NCBI GenBank assembly: GCA_949282195.1
Contig: CASDOW010000003.1
Coordinates: forward strand, 1 to 64,000
Origin: an uncultured bacterium
GTDB lineage: Bacteria > Cyanobacteriota > Vampirovibrionia > Gastranaerophilales > Gastranaerophilaceae
Length of the DNA: 64,000 nucleotides
Reading direction: 5' to 3'
Shown: positions 33,639 through 42,538 of the stretch, one piece after another
Layout: each line of letters begins with the position of its first letter
How positions within the stretch are numbered: position 1 is the first letter of the stretch
Translations under genes and position numbers: made by a program
The notes under the pieces: model-generated
The model's input: only the letters and a program-made list of their open reading frames with translations
Told to the model about the DNA's origin: nothing
The model's database searches: none

Positions 33639-35258
33639 ATGAAATACTCAAAATATAACGTGGCAATAATAGGAAGCGGAATAAGCGGTTTGTTTCTAGC
33701 AAATAAACTGGCACAAAACAAAGAATTTAGCGATGGTATTGTCATAATTACAAAAGGAGAGCTTTTTTCAGGTTCCTCCTCTTTAGCACAAGGCGGAATT
33801 GTCAGTGTCATTCCTGAAATAAATATCAAAGATTCAATTGAATCACACATAAAAGATACAATTGATGCAGGATGCGGCTTGAATAATATTTCTGTTGTTC
33901 AATATGTTTCAAAACAATCATCCAAAGTTACACAAGATTTAATTAACTTTGGTGTAAAATTTGATGAAAATGATAAACATCAATTAAATTTTACTCTTGA
34001 AGGCGCACACAGCTATCCAAGAATACTACATGCTCAAGGTGATTCAACAGGCAGAGTTATAGAAGAAGCTTTATGTAAACAATTGGAAAAAGCAAACAAT
34101 GTAGATTTATATGATAATACTATGGCACTTGAGCTATTGGTTGATGATGATAACTCTATAAAGGGTGTTATTGTCTACAATTGGCAAAATGATACTTATG
34201 AAGTAATTTATACAAGTAATATTGTTATTGCAACCGGTGGCATAGGGCAAATTTATAAAAATACAACAAACCCGATTGAATCAACAGCAGACGGGATAGC
34301 ACTTGCATTTAAAGCGGGTGCTGAAGTAAAAGACATGGAATTTGTACAGTTTCATCCAACAGCCCTTTATGTAAAAAATAAAAAAACAAGTCCTCTTGTT
34401 TCTGAATCTGTTCGAGGTGAAGGCGCAAAATTAGTTAATAAAAACGGTGAATACTTTGCAAAAAATTATCATTATCTTGCCGATTTAGCGCCCCGTGATG
34501 TTGTTGCTCGCGCAATTAGACAAGAGATGATTAATACAAAATCCGAATTTGTTAATTTGGATATTTCTCAAATTGGTATAGAAAAATTTAAGAAAAGATT
34601 TCCGACAATCACAAAATTATGTGAAGAGAACAATATAAGCCTTGAGAGCGGATTAATTCCTGTTGTTCCTTGTGAACATTACTTTATGGGCGGAATAAAA
34701 ACTGATTTATCTTCTAAAACGTCAATTAATAATCTCTATGCAATTGGAGAGTGTGCTTCAACAGGGCTGCATGGAGCTAACAGATTGGCTTCAAATTCAT
34801 TGTTAGAATGTGCAGTTTTTGCTGATTCTTTGGCTGATGAATTAATTCATACACATATTGCTCCTCCTAAAAAACATGGGGCAAAAGTAATGAATATCAT
34901 TGATAAATATATCAATAACGAAATTGATTCTTGTGATGAAATAGAAAAAATTCAAAAATTATTTGATAAATTAAAAGATACTATGAGTAAAAATGTAGGC
35001 ATAGTGAGAAATCAAACATCACTTGATTTAGCAAATAAAAAAATAGACGAGATAAATTTTGCTTTAAGTGAATTAAACGCATCTAATTCAAGATTAAAGT
35101 ATGAATTACAAAATGCAATTTGTGTTGCAAAACTAATTATTAACGCTGCTATATCTAGAAAAGATTCAATTGGTGCTCATTTTAGAGATGATTCCCCTAA
35201 AAAAGAAAGACAAAATCAAGAAAGAAAAGGAAAATATGAAACAATATTGGTTAAATAA
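33639..35258 (+). CDS. nadB: L-aspartate oxidase
   Basis: A 539-residue FAD flavoprotein that oxidises aspartate to iminoaspartate, the first step of NAD synthesis from aspartate. The FAD site is AIIGSGISGLFLANKLA at the start. SSSLAQGGIVSVI, GGIGQIYKNTTNP, the catalytic HPTALYV region, and GANRLASNSLLECAVFA are family hallmarks. The C-terminal helical domain ends in RKDSIGAHFRDDSP. nadC overlaps its 3' end. nadA, the quinolinate synthase gene, is not in the window. Confidence 0.95.
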   Translation: MKYSKYNVAIIGSGISGLFLANKLAQNKEFSDGIVIITKGELFSGSSSLAQGGIVSVIPEINIKDSIESHIKDTIDAGCGLNNISVVQYVSKQSSKVTQDLINFGVKFDENDKHQLNFTLEGAHSYPRILHAQGDSTGRVIEEALCKQLEKANNVDLYDNTMALELLVDDDNSIKGVIVYNWQNDTYEVIYTSNIVIATGGIGQIYKNTTNPIESTADGIALAFKAGAEVKDMEFVQFHPTALYVKNKKTSPLVSESVRGEGAKLVNKNGEYFAKNYHYLADLAPRDVVARAIRQEMINTKSEFVNLDISQIGIEKFKKRFPTITKLCEENNISLESGLIPVVPCEHYFMGGIKTDLSSKTSINNLYAIGECASTGLHGANRLASNSLLECAVFADSLADELIHTHIAPPKKHGAKVMNIIDKYINNEIDSCDEIEKIQKLFDKLKDTMSKNVGIVRNQTSLDLANKKIDEINFALSELNASNSRLKYELQNAICVAKLIINAAISRKDSIGAHFRDDSPKKERQNQERKGKYETILVK

Positions 35259-36099
35259 TTTTGCAATTGATGATTTTATCGTATCAGCCTTAAAAGAAGA
35301 TATGTATTTTGGGGATATTACAACGGACAGCGTTTGTTGCAGCCTCAATAATCCTATTTTTGAACTTTATTTAACCACAAGAAATGACGGTGTTTTGTGT
35401 GGAAAAGATGTGTTTAAAAGAGTTTTTCAATTGCTTTGTGAAAATAAAGTTAATATTGAATTTTATTTTAATGACGGTGACGAAATAAAAAAAGGCGATA
35501 AGATTGCAAAAATTAACGGTGAAGCAAGATACATCCTTACAGGCGAAAGACTTGCGCTTAACTTTGTACAAAAAATGTCAGGAATAGCAACGTATACACG
35601 CAAGTTTCAATCAAAGATTGAAAAATACGGAGTTAGAATTGTCGACACAAGGAAAAACACGCCTAACTTTCGTCTTTTTGAAAAATATTCTGTTAAAGTA
35701 GGCGGTAATTACCTTCACAGATTTAATTTATCCGATTGTGTAATGTTAAAAGATAATCATATTGCTCTGTTGGGTGGTTCAATAACAAATGCTGTTAATG
35801 AAGTTCGAAAAAATATTTCCCATGCACATAAAATAGAAGTAGAATGTGACACAAAAGAGCAGGTTATTGAAGCACTTGCAAATAACGTCGATATAATAAT
35901 GCTTGATAATATGACTATTGATGAAATGCGCGAGTGTGTGAGAATTGTTAATAAACAAGCAATTGTTGAAGCTTCAGGATGTGTAACTATTGATAATGTC
36001 GAAGAAATTGCAAAAACAGGCGTTGATGTTATTTCTACGAGCGCAATAGTTATGAAAGCGCCAACATTGGATTTAGCTTTTGACTATATAAAAAAATAA
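35236..36099 (+). CDS. nadC: Nicotinate-nucleotide pyrophosphorylase
   Basis: A 287-residue enzyme converting quinolinate and PRPP to nicotinate mononucleotide. Signatures are ALKEDMYFGDITTDSV, ERLALNFVQKMSGIATYTRK, VDTRKNTPNFR, the KVGGNYLHRFNLSD segment and KDNHI. The frame is open from 35170, but AAGGAAA before the ATG at 35236 and the family's usual start point decide for 35236. The gene overlaps nadB by 23 bases, indicating co-translation. Its stop lies one base from the convergent gene's stop. Confidence 0.95.
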   Translation: MKQYWLNNFAIDDFIVSALKEDMYFGDITTDSVCCSLNNPIFELYLTTRNDGVLCGKDVFKRVFQLLCENKVNIEFYFNDGDEIKKGDKIAKINGEARYILTGERLALNFVQKMSGIATYTRKFQSKIEKYGVRIVDTRKNTPNFRLFEKYSVKVGGNYLHRFNLSDCVMLKDNHIALLGGSITNAVNEVRKNISHAHKIEVECDTKEQVIEALANNVDIIMLDNMTIDEMRECVRIVNKQAIVEASGCVTIDNVEEIAKTGVDVISTSAIVMKAPTLDLAFDYIKK

Positions 36100-36100
36100 A

Positions 36101-36976
36101 TTAATTAAAATAAATTTGTTTAATATAATCAATTGTCTTCATAAGACCGCTTTGAAGCGATGTATTTAGAGTGATATTATTATCGTTTAAATATGTCAGC
36201 TCCGGTATATAAGTTGGAAAGATTTTTTTGTCATTAAGAACTATAATTTTTGATTTAGACTTTGTGTAGTTTGTGATTAATTTTGCAATGCTTTTATCAA
36301 GATAAATGCTTGAAGTTGAAATATCAATAATGGTGTCAATTGAAATATTATTCATAATTTTAATCATAGCTGAAGCTATATCTTCGCAATATGTTAAATA
36401 CAAACCTCTGTTATAAACAATTATATCTTTATTGTTTAGTGCACTAAATATCATTTTTGCAACAAAATTATTTGAATTTAATACTGTATTAATACCGTAT
36501 AATTCACTTATTCTGACAAGTTGAATATCGGTTTTATAGGTTTGTTTAAAGTTATTAATTAAATCAACAATGAGCTTAATTAAATTATAATATTCAAAAA
36601 AGTCTTTATTGCTTTCATCAAAATCGCAAAAAGGAAGCATAACTAAGAGTTTTGAGCCTGAATTTTTTGTATAAGATAAAATATTTTTTATTTTCTCAAG
36701 CTGATTAAAAGAGTATTCATATTTATTTTCAAAATAATTATCCAAATTACAGCAATCGAGCCAATAGATATAATCGACTGTCGGTAAATTTTGGCTATTA
36801 ATTTTTTCATCAATTAAATTGAAACAATTATTTTTCAACAACCCGCAAATATTGGAAAATTGTCTGCCATTTTCAGCGCTTGGCGCAAATATGGTTAAAT
36901 TTTCGTCTTTTAATAGTTCAAATGCAAGAGTGGTGCTTAAAATACCGCCGACTTTTGATACTAATACCTTATCCAT
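36101..36976 (-). CDS. Degenerate NAD-dependent epimerase/dehydratase-like (SDR) protein
   Basis: A 291-residue protein with the outline of an extended SDR. The start DKVLVSKVGGILSTTLAFEL sits where the Rossmann glycine loop should be but lacks the regular GxxGxxG. LVMLPFCDFDESNKDFFEYYN is followed by YNLIK, the YxxxK-like pair, then VRISELYGINTVL in place of the RxxNVYGP segment. The neighbouring gene upstream encodes a TOPRIM protein 18 bases away, so the two likely form an operon. Loss of the glycine motif makes normal cofactor binding uncertain. Sugar-nucleotide epimerase ancestry is the most likely origin. Confidence 0.55.
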   Translation of the reverse strand: MDKVLVSKVGGILSTTLAFELLKDENLTIFAPSAENGRQFSNICGLLKNNCFNLIDEKINSQNLPTVDYIYWLDCCNLDNYFENKYEYSFNQLEKIKNILSYTKNSGSKLLVMLPFCDFDESNKDFFEYYNLIKLIVDLINNFKQTYKTDIQLVRISELYGINTVLNSNNFVAKMIFSALNNKDIIVYNRGLYLTYCEDIASAMIKIMNNISIDTIIDISTSSIYLDKSIAKLITNYTKSKSKIIVLNDKKIFPTYIPELTYLNDNNITLNTSLQSGLMKTIDYIKQIYFN

Positions 36977-36994
36977 ATGTATATTTTAATTGTT

Positions 36995-37954
36995 TTATAT
37001 GTATTTGACAATTGTTTCAATTTCTGTGTTATTAAAATCTTCTTTAGTTGTAAAGTTTTCAATATATTTTTTTAATTCTTGAGCAAATTGCGCTTTCTTA
37101 AATTCGCCAAAACCATATTTTTTATATATATTTTCAAGGTTTAAGACCATTGAACTCTGATTGTTAAAATCATCAAATATGCAATTATATTCATTTTTGT
37201 GGATAAAATTAATTGCTTTTAATAATACATTTATTGGTATTAAATCTTCAAATTCGCCGCTTTTAATCAGATAAATTTTGTCTTTATTTCTTAGCTTAGG
37301 TTCTATTAGGGATTTTGTTTGAGAAGCATCTTTATCTAATAAAATAAAAAACGGAAGTTTTATATATTCAGTCATTGAATAGTATTTTCTTGCAACCTGA
37401 TTTTTGCCTCCTGCAGGGATAACTATTACGCCGATTTTATCAAGATTTATGTCAAATAGCTTAAACATTGTGTTTAGCAGGGTATATTCTGTTTGCCCTT
37501 CGCAAAGTATTATTTTTTCAATAGGATATAATAGTGAATACTTATTTCTCAAGGTTTTTATATTTATTCTTTCAGAATTTAATTTTTTTATCCAAAGCAA
37601 ATTTTTTAAATCAATGCCGTTTTCAGAAATCTCATTAATCATTGCTGATATATTCAATCGGCTCGATAGGTATTGATAAGATATTTCATTTTTTGTAAAA
37701 TAATTTTCTTCAAGCTCTTCTATAACATTGTTTACAAAATAATCGTTATTAACTTCTTTAAGAGAAGAATTAAAAATTTCTTCAACAATATGAATTTTAG
37801 AATTTAAGTCTAAGTCTTTACAGTTAAAATCTAAGCAAAATTTATTTATAATATCATCAAAAACCCTGCTATAGCGAATATATGCAGGTTCAAACCTTGT
37901 CAGACGGTCTAGTATTGTTATAAAATAATCCTTTGGAATTCTTTTAAATTTCAT
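36995..37954 (-). CDS. Stand-alone TOPRIM-domain protein (OLD-nuclease-like)
   Basis: A 319-residue protein. The first ~145 residues are helical and unassigned. From about 146 a TOPRIM fold is visible: KIILCEGQTEYTLLN with the catalytic-type E152, then VIVIPAGGKNQVARKYY, then FFILLDKDA with D207 and D209, then IYLIKSGEFEDLIP. This order (E, GGK, DxD, GEFED) matches the TOPRIM nuclease half of OLD-family proteins. The ATPase half is missing and none is encoded nearby. Roles in DNA repair or phage defence are known for OLD relatives; for this protein they are only a possibility. It precedes the SDR-like gene by 18 bases. Confidence 0.65.
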   Translation of the reverse strand: MKFKRIPKDYFITILDRLTRFEPAYIRYSRVFDDIINKFCLDFNCKDLDLNSKIHIVEEIFNSSLKEVNNDYFVNNVIEELEENYFTKNEISYQYLSSRLNISAMINEISENGIDLKNLLWIKKLNSERINIKTLRNKYSLLYPIEKIILCEGQTEYTLLNTMFKLFDINLDKIGVIVIPAGGKNQVARKYYSMTEYIKLPFFILLDKDASQTKSLIEPKLRNKDKIYLIKSGEFEDLIPINVLLKAINFIHKNEYNCIFDDFNNQSSMVLNLENIYKKYGFGEFKKAQFAQELKKYIENFTTKEDFNNTEIETIVKYI

Positions 37955-37970
37955 ACTAAAATACTATCAT

Positions 37971-38005
37971 AAAAAATGGCGGTTAATTTTTATAACCGCC
38001 ATTTT
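37971..38005 (-). terminator. Terminator after the small membrane protein gene
   Basis: Stem TAACCGCC / GGCGGTTA extended by AAAAT/ATTTT pairs, with a 7-base AT-rich loop. On the minus strand a T-run follows, and it begins just after the gene ending at 38007. Confidence 0.8.
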
Positions 38006-38006
38006 G

Positions 38007-38318
38007 TTAATTTGTTTTATTATCATTTTTTTTACTGTTTTTAATTTTATCAATGAGAATGTAAGCACCTGATAAAACTGCCCCTAAAAGTGCCGAACAA
38101 CCAGCAGAATAAGCAACAGATTTGGGAATTGTTTTTAAAAAAACATCTGCACTTCCTGAATTCTTTAGTGCATTTGAGTTTTTTACATAATAACCTAAAT
38201 CATAAATTCCTTGGACACCTGCACCTAAACATGCGCTCACTGCTGCACATTTTGCAACGTATGATGAATTTGGATTTTTGGATCCAATGATATGACCAAT
38301 AGAAAATATTTTAGGCAT
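38007..38318 (-). CDS. Small hydrophobic protein of unknown function
   Basis: A 103-residue protein starting at MPKIFSIG; a strong ribosome-binding site (GGAGG) 7 bases before this ATG rules out the upstream start at 38348. It is rich in Ala, Gly and Ser with two hydrophobic stretches: AKCAAVSACLGAGVQGIYDL and SVAYSAGCSALLGAVLSGAY. Two helices in a membrane, or packed in a hydrophobic core, are plausible. The end is basic (DKIKNSKKNDNKTN). The gene has its own terminator and faces away from adhE. No family is recognised. Confidence 0.6.
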   Translation of the reverse strand: MPKIFSIGHIIGSKNPNSSYVAKCAAVSACLGAGVQGIYDLGYYVKNSNALKNSGSADVFLKTIPKSVAYSAGCSALLGAVLSGAYILIDKIKNSKKNDNKTN

Positions 38319-38397
38319 ACAATCCTCCTTTTTTTTATTATAACACACCTGAATAAATTTAGTTGCTATATACTACATAAAAGTTAATAGTGTATTA

Positions 38398-38425
38398 TTG
38401 ACATTTATTGATTTTGATGTAGAAT
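38398..38425 (+). promoter_or_regulatory. Promoter of adhE with overlapping imperfect palindrome
   Basis: TTGACA (38398-38403), 16 bases, then TAGAAT. It fits a start near 38432 and a leader with AAGGAG before the ATG at 38465. The imperfect inverted repeat GTTAATAGTG/TATTATTGAC (38383-38402) overlaps the -35 box. Rex, encoded just downstream of adhE, could bind here, but the repeat does not match the known Rex consensus well. Confidence 0.6.
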
Positions 38426-38464
38426 TTAAATAGAGATTTTTTTCACGAAAAGGAGAATTAAAAT

Positions 38465-41089
38465 ATGACAGCTACTGAAGAAAAGAAAACAACCGAATTG
38501 GTTGAAACTGTTGAACAGTTAGAAGCTCTTATCGACAGAGTTGCCGCAGCTCAAAAAGAATATGCAACATTCTCTCAAGAACAAGTTGATAAAATTTTTA
38601 AAGCAGCAGCAACTGCAGCAGACAAGGCTCGTATTCCTCTTGCAAGAATGGCTCATGAGGAAACAGGAATGGGTATTGTAGAAGATAAAGTTATCAAAAA
38701 TCACTTTGCATCTGAATACATATACAACAAACATAAAAACACCAAAACTTGCGGTGTTATTGAAGAAGATAAAGCAAACGGAATTAAAATTGTTGCTGAA
38801 CCTTTGGGAATTTTAGCAGGTATTGTTCCTACTACTAACCCTACTTCAACAGCTATTTTTAAATCATTAATTGCTCTTAAAACAAGAAATGCAATCATTT
38901 TTTCACCACACCCAAGAGCAAAAGAATGTACAATTGCAGCTGCTAAAATCGTTTTAGATGCTGCTGTTAAAGCTGGTGCTCCTAAAGATATTATCGGTTG
39001 GATTGACGTACCTTCAATCGAATTATCTGGCTATTTAATGAAAGATAAGAAAATTTCTTGTATTTTAGCTACAGGCGGTCCAGGTATGGTTACCGCTGCT
39101 TATTCATCAGGAAACCCTGCATTAGGTGTTGGTCCTGGTAATACATCAGCTGTTATTGATGAAACTGCTGATATTAAAATGGCAGTTTCTTCTGTTCTAA
39201 TGTCTAAAACATTTGATAATGGTATGATTTGTGCTTCTGAACAATCAGTTGTTGTTGTTGACAGCGTATATGAAGAAGTTAGAAAAGAATTTGCATACAG
39301 AGGAGCATATTTATTAAGTGATTCAGAAATGCAAAAACTTATTGACCTTCCATTTATCGATCCTCAAAGAGGTACTGCTCATCCTAAAATCGTTGGTCAA
39401 AGCGCGCACACTATTGCTAAATTAGCAGGTTTTGAAGTTCCTGAAAATGCAAAAGTTCTAATCGCTCAAAGACCTTCTGTTGATTGGGCTGACCCATTCT
39501 CAAGAGAAAAATTATCTCCAATTTTAGCTATGTATAGAGCAGAAAATTTTGAACAAGCTGCTGATATGGCTTATACACTTGTTTCAAAAGGCGGCGCAGG
39601 TCACACTTCTGTTTTATATACAGATGAACGCAAAAAAGATAGAATTGATACATATGCAAAGAAAATGCCTTCTTGCAGAGTATTAATCAATCAACCTTCA
39701 AGCCAAGGCGGTATCGGTGACTTATACAACTTCCGCATGGAACCGTCATTAACATTGGGTTGCGGTTCTTGGGGTAAAAACTCAGTTTCCGGTAATGTTG
39801 GTGTTAAAGACTTATTGAACTACAAGAGAGTTGCTGAAAGGAGAGAAAACATGCTTTGGTTTAAGGTTCCTCAAAAAGTTTACTTCAAACGCGGTGCTAC
39901 TGATTTAGCTTTACGTGAATTACAAGGTAGAAAGAAAGCATTCATTGTTACAGACAGATTTTTATTCAATTCAGGTGCTGCTGATCAAATTATCAAAGTT
40001 CTTGATGAAATCGGAATTGACCATGAAGTATTCTTTGATGTAAAACCGGATCCGACTTTATCTACAATCGAAGATGCGTATGCAATTATGAAACCGTTTG
40101 AACCTGATGTAATCATTGCGTTAGGTGGTGGTTCTCCAATGGATGCAGCTAAAATCTTGTGGTTAAAATATGAACAACCTGATACAGTATTTGAAGATAT
40201 TGCAATGAGATTTATGGATATCAGAAAGAGAATTTGTCAGCTTCCTGAACTTGGTAAAAAAGCACTTATGGTTGCTATTCCTACAACATCAGGTACTGGT
40301 TCAGAAGTTACACCATTCTCTATCATTACTGATGATAAATCAGGTGTTAAATATGCAATCGCAGATTACGCTTTAACTCCTTCTATGGCTATTGTTGATC
40401 CTAACTTTGTTGACGGTATGCCAAAAGGTTTAACTGCTGCTTCTGGTATTGACGCTCTAGTTCACGCTATTGAAGCCTATGTATCTTGTATGGCAACTAA
40501 CTTTACTAATTCAAACGCTCTTGAAGCAACAAAATTAGTATTTAAATATTTAGGTCGTTCATACCATGAAGGTGCTAATGATCCTATTGCAAGAGAAAAA
40601 ATGCACTATGCAGCTACAATTGCAGCTATGGCATTTGCTAATGCTTTCTTAGGATTATGTCACTCAATGGCACACAAACTTGGTGCTATGTTCCACGTAC
40701 CACATGGTGTTGCTAATGCATTATTAATCAGACAAGTTATCAAATATAACGCAACTGATTGTCCTAAAAAACAAGCAACATTCCCTCAATATAAATATCC
40801 ATGTGCAGTTGAAAGATACGCTCAAATTGCAGATGAATTAAAATTGGGTGGTTCATCAAACGAAGAAAAAACTCAATTATTAATCGATGCTATCGATAAA
40901 TTAATGAGTGATGTTCAACTTCCAAAATCAATCAAAGAATTTGGCGTAACAGAAGAAGACTTCTATGCTAAATTAGATGAAATGGTTGAATTGGCATTTG
41001 ACGATCAATGTACTGGTGCAAACCCTGTATATCCTCTAATGGAAGATATGAAACAATTATACATTGACGCATTCAATGGCAATGTGTAA
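38465..41089 (+). CDS. adhE: Bifunctional aldehyde/alcohol dehydrogenase
   Basis: An 874-residue fusion enzyme that reduces acetyl-CoA to acetaldehyde and then ethanol, regenerating NAD+ in fermentation. The N-terminal half is a CoA-acylating aldehyde dehydrogenase with the catalytic C256 in NGMICASEQ. The C-terminal half (from about 460) is an iron alcohol dehydrogenase with GGGSPMDAAK, TSGTGSEVTPFSI and the metal-binding histidines in CHSMAHKLGAMFHVPHG. Length matches E. coli AdhE, whose subunits form spirosome filaments. It has a strong promoter and is followed by the redox regulator gene rex. Confidence 0.97.
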   Translation: MTATEEKKTTELVETVEQLEALIDRVAAAQKEYATFSQEQVDKIFKAAATAADKARIPLARMAHEETGMGIVEDKVIKNHFASEYIYNKHKNTKTCGVIEEDKANGIKIVAEPLGILAGIVPTTNPTSTAIFKSLIALKTRNAIIFSPHPRAKECTIAAAKIVLDAAVKAGAPKDIIGWIDVPSIELSGYLMKDKKISCILATGGPGMVTAAYSSGNPALGVGPGNTSAVIDETADIKMAVSSVLMSKTFDNGMICASEQSVVVVDSVYEEVRKEFAYRGAYLLSDSEMQKLIDLPFIDPQRGTAHPKIVGQSAHTIAKLAGFEVPENAKVLIAQRPSVDWADPFSREKLSPILAMYRAENFEQAADMAYTLVSKGGAGHTSVLYTDERKKDRIDTYAKKMPSCRVLINQPSSQGGIGDLYNFRMEPSLTLGCGSWGKNSVSGNVGVKDLLNYKRVAERRENMLWFKVPQKVYFKRGATDLALRELQGRKKAFIVTDRFLFNSGAADQIIKVLDEIGIDHEVFFDVKPDPTLSTIEDAYAIMKPFEPDVIIALGGGSPMDAAKILWLKYEQPDTVFEDIAMRFMDIRKRICQLPELGKKALMVAIPTTSGTGSEVTPFSIITDDKSGVKYAIADYALTPSMAIVDPNFVDGMPKGLTAASGIDALVHAIEAYVSCMATNFTNSNALEATKLVFKYLGRSYHEGANDPIAREKMHYAATIAAMAFANAFLGLCHSMAHKLGAMFHVPHGVANALLIRQVIKYNATDCPKKQATFPQYKYPCAVERYAQIADELKLGGSSNEEKTQLLIDAIDKLMSDVQLPKSIKEFGVTEEDFYAKLDEMVELAFDDQCTGANPVYPLMEDMKQLYIDAFNGNV

Positions 41090-41103
41090 TTAAATAATTA
41101 TAA

Positions 41104-41137
41104 AGCAAGGCTTGATTAATATTGAGCCTTGCTTTTT
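41104..41137 (+). terminator. Intrinsic terminator of adhE
   Basis: Stem AGCAAGGCT / AGCCTTGCT, 12-base loop, then a T-tract. It lies 15 bases after the adhE stop and 20 bases before rex, so rex is read through or has its own start within this short gap. Confidence 0.85.
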
Positions 41138-41157
41138 TAATATAAAGGTGTTTAAAA

Positions 41158-41781
41158 ATGAAAAGCGCACTTTCGCAACGCACAATAAACAGATTAACGC
41201 AATATTATACGATATTAAGAGATTATTCAAAAAAAGAAATTCAAAATATTACCTCGTCGCAAATTTCACAACTTCTTGATATTGATGAAACTCAAGTTCG
41301 AAAAGATATAAAAAGCATAAATTGCAAAGGTAAATGCAAAGTAGGATACTCTGTTTCTGAACTTAAAGGCATAATTGAAGATGTATTAGATTATAAGGTA
41401 ATAAAAAAAGCTTTTGTAATTGGCGCAGGTAATCTTGGAGTGGCGCTTTCAAAATATTCAAAATTTAGCGAATTTGGGCTTCAAATCGAATGTCTTTTTG
41501 ATGCCGATAAAAATAAAATCGGTAATACAATTGACGGAAAAGAAATTTTTGATATAAAGCTATTAAAGCAAAAAGTTCAAAAATCAGGAATAAACATTGC
41601 AATATTAACAACGCCAAACAAGGTCGCTCAAGAAGTATGTGATTTTTTGGTTGATTGCGGTATTAAATACATCTGGAATTTTGCGCCAAGTATATTAATA
41701 GTGCCTAAAAGTGTTAAAGTATGGCATGAAAATTTAATTGGCAGTTTTATTCAATTTTGCGCGGTTGAAAATATTACTTAG
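41158..41781 (+). CDS. rex: Redox-sensing transcriptional repressor Rex
   Basis: A 207-residue regulator that binds DNA when NAD+ is high and lets go when NADH rises. The N-terminal winged helix is visible (ALSQRTINRLTQYYTILRDY; SSQISQLLDIDETQVRKDIK). The NADH-binding Rossmann domain has FVIGAGNLGVAL. NFAPSILIVPKSVKVWHENL near the end is typical. Rex usually controls fermentation genes; adhE directly upstream is its classic target. AAAGGTG precedes the ATG. Confidence 0.95.
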   Translation: MKSALSQRTINRLTQYYTILRDYSKKEIQNITSSQISQLLDIDETQVRKDIKSINCKGKCKVGYSVSELKGIIEDVLDYKVIKKAFVIGAGNLGVALSKYSKFSEFGLQIECLFDADKNKIGNTIDGKEIFDIKLLKQKVQKSGINIAILTTPNKVAQEVCDFLVDCGIKYIWNFAPSILIVPKSVKVWHENLIGSFIQFCAVENIT

Positions 41782-41864
41782 TTTTAGGAAACTGATAATA
41801 TTAATATTTGTAAACCATTTATTTTTTTTCTTGCAAAAAAATATTTTTCCGATAACATAGATAA

Positions 41865-41993
41865 TGCACCTAAATTATAGATACGTAATTTAGTAAAAAA
41901 AAACCGAATTTGAATACATTTCAAAACCGGTTATATAATGAGTCTTGTATCGTTAGTAAATCTTAAAGCCCGATTATTATTGGGCTTTTTTTT
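41865..41993 (+). ncRNA. Candidate small structured RNA
   Basis: About 130 bases without a gene between rex and the convergent rhodanese-like gene hold a run of folded elements. A perfect 8-base hairpin is at 41870-41893 (CTAAATTA / TAATTTAG). A longer two-part hairpin is at 41902-41932 (AACCG/CGGTT outside, TTTGAA/TTCAAA inside). The end is an intrinsic terminator at 41965-41993. A possible promoter, TTGCAA - 16 bases - TAACAT (41831-41858), precedes it. No open reading frame is plausible. It could instead be the rex 3' untranslated region. I recognise no known RNA family. Confidence 0.45.
41965..41993 (+). terminator. Intrinsic terminator of the candidate small RNA
   Basis: Stem AAAGCCC / GGGCTTT, loop GATTATTATT, followed by a run of eight T. 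It lies 184 bases after the rex stop, far for a simple rex terminator, and faces the plus strand. Confidence 0.8.
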
Positions 41994-42066
41994 AACATTT
42001 TTTATTATACTACGCGCTACAATTATAGAAATACTACATATATACTATTTATCTTCTAAAAGATAA

Positions 42067-42456
42067 TTATTCTGCGGTTTTAACCGTATCATAGCCCATT
42101 TTTTCCCATGTTCTGTATCCTCCGGCCAAAACCTTTACCATATAGCCTTTTTTAGCTATCTCATAGGCTGTTTTATGCGCTAATTGGCACAATTGGCTGT
42201 AACAATATACAATATTTAGCTTATGTTTTTCAAACATTATCAAATGTTCTTCAAGGCTGTCATAAGGCACATGGATAGCATATGGAATATGCCCTTCGAT
42301 ATAATCATCATATTTTCTTACATCAACAATATTTAAATCTTCAATTTTATTTTCAATTTGTCTTTTTAAATCAAATGGTGACACAATAAATGATAGTTCA
42401 TTTAAGAAAAATTCTTCAGCCTTTTTTGTATTTTCGGTTATGTAATTTATTTCCAT
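42067..42456 (-). CDS. Rhodanese-like domain protein
   Basis: A 129-residue single-domain rhodanese. An N-terminal helical extension (about 1-40) precedes the fold: LNIVDVRKYDDYIEGHIPYA, the active-site strand LNIVYCYSQLCQLAHKTAYE with a candidate catalytic cysteine in YCYS, and MVKVLAGGYRTWEKMGYD. Rhodaneses carry sulfur as persulfide. The active loop has an extra cysteine instead of the common GxRS, so specificity may differ. It is followed on the minus strand by nothing and preceded by the response regulator gene. Confidence 0.85.
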   Translation of the reverse strand: MEINYITENTKKAEEFFLNELSFIVSPFDLKRQIENKIEDLNIVDVRKYDDYIEGHIPYAIHVPYDSLEEHLIMFEKHKLNIVYCYSQLCQLAHKTAYEIAKKGYMVKVLAGGYRTWEKMGYDTVKTAE

Positions 42457-42538
42457 TTTTTTCTCCTTATTTCTATCTATTCGATTGATAACGATAATAT
42501 ATGCAATATCATACTAATAGATTGGTATTGATAATATA

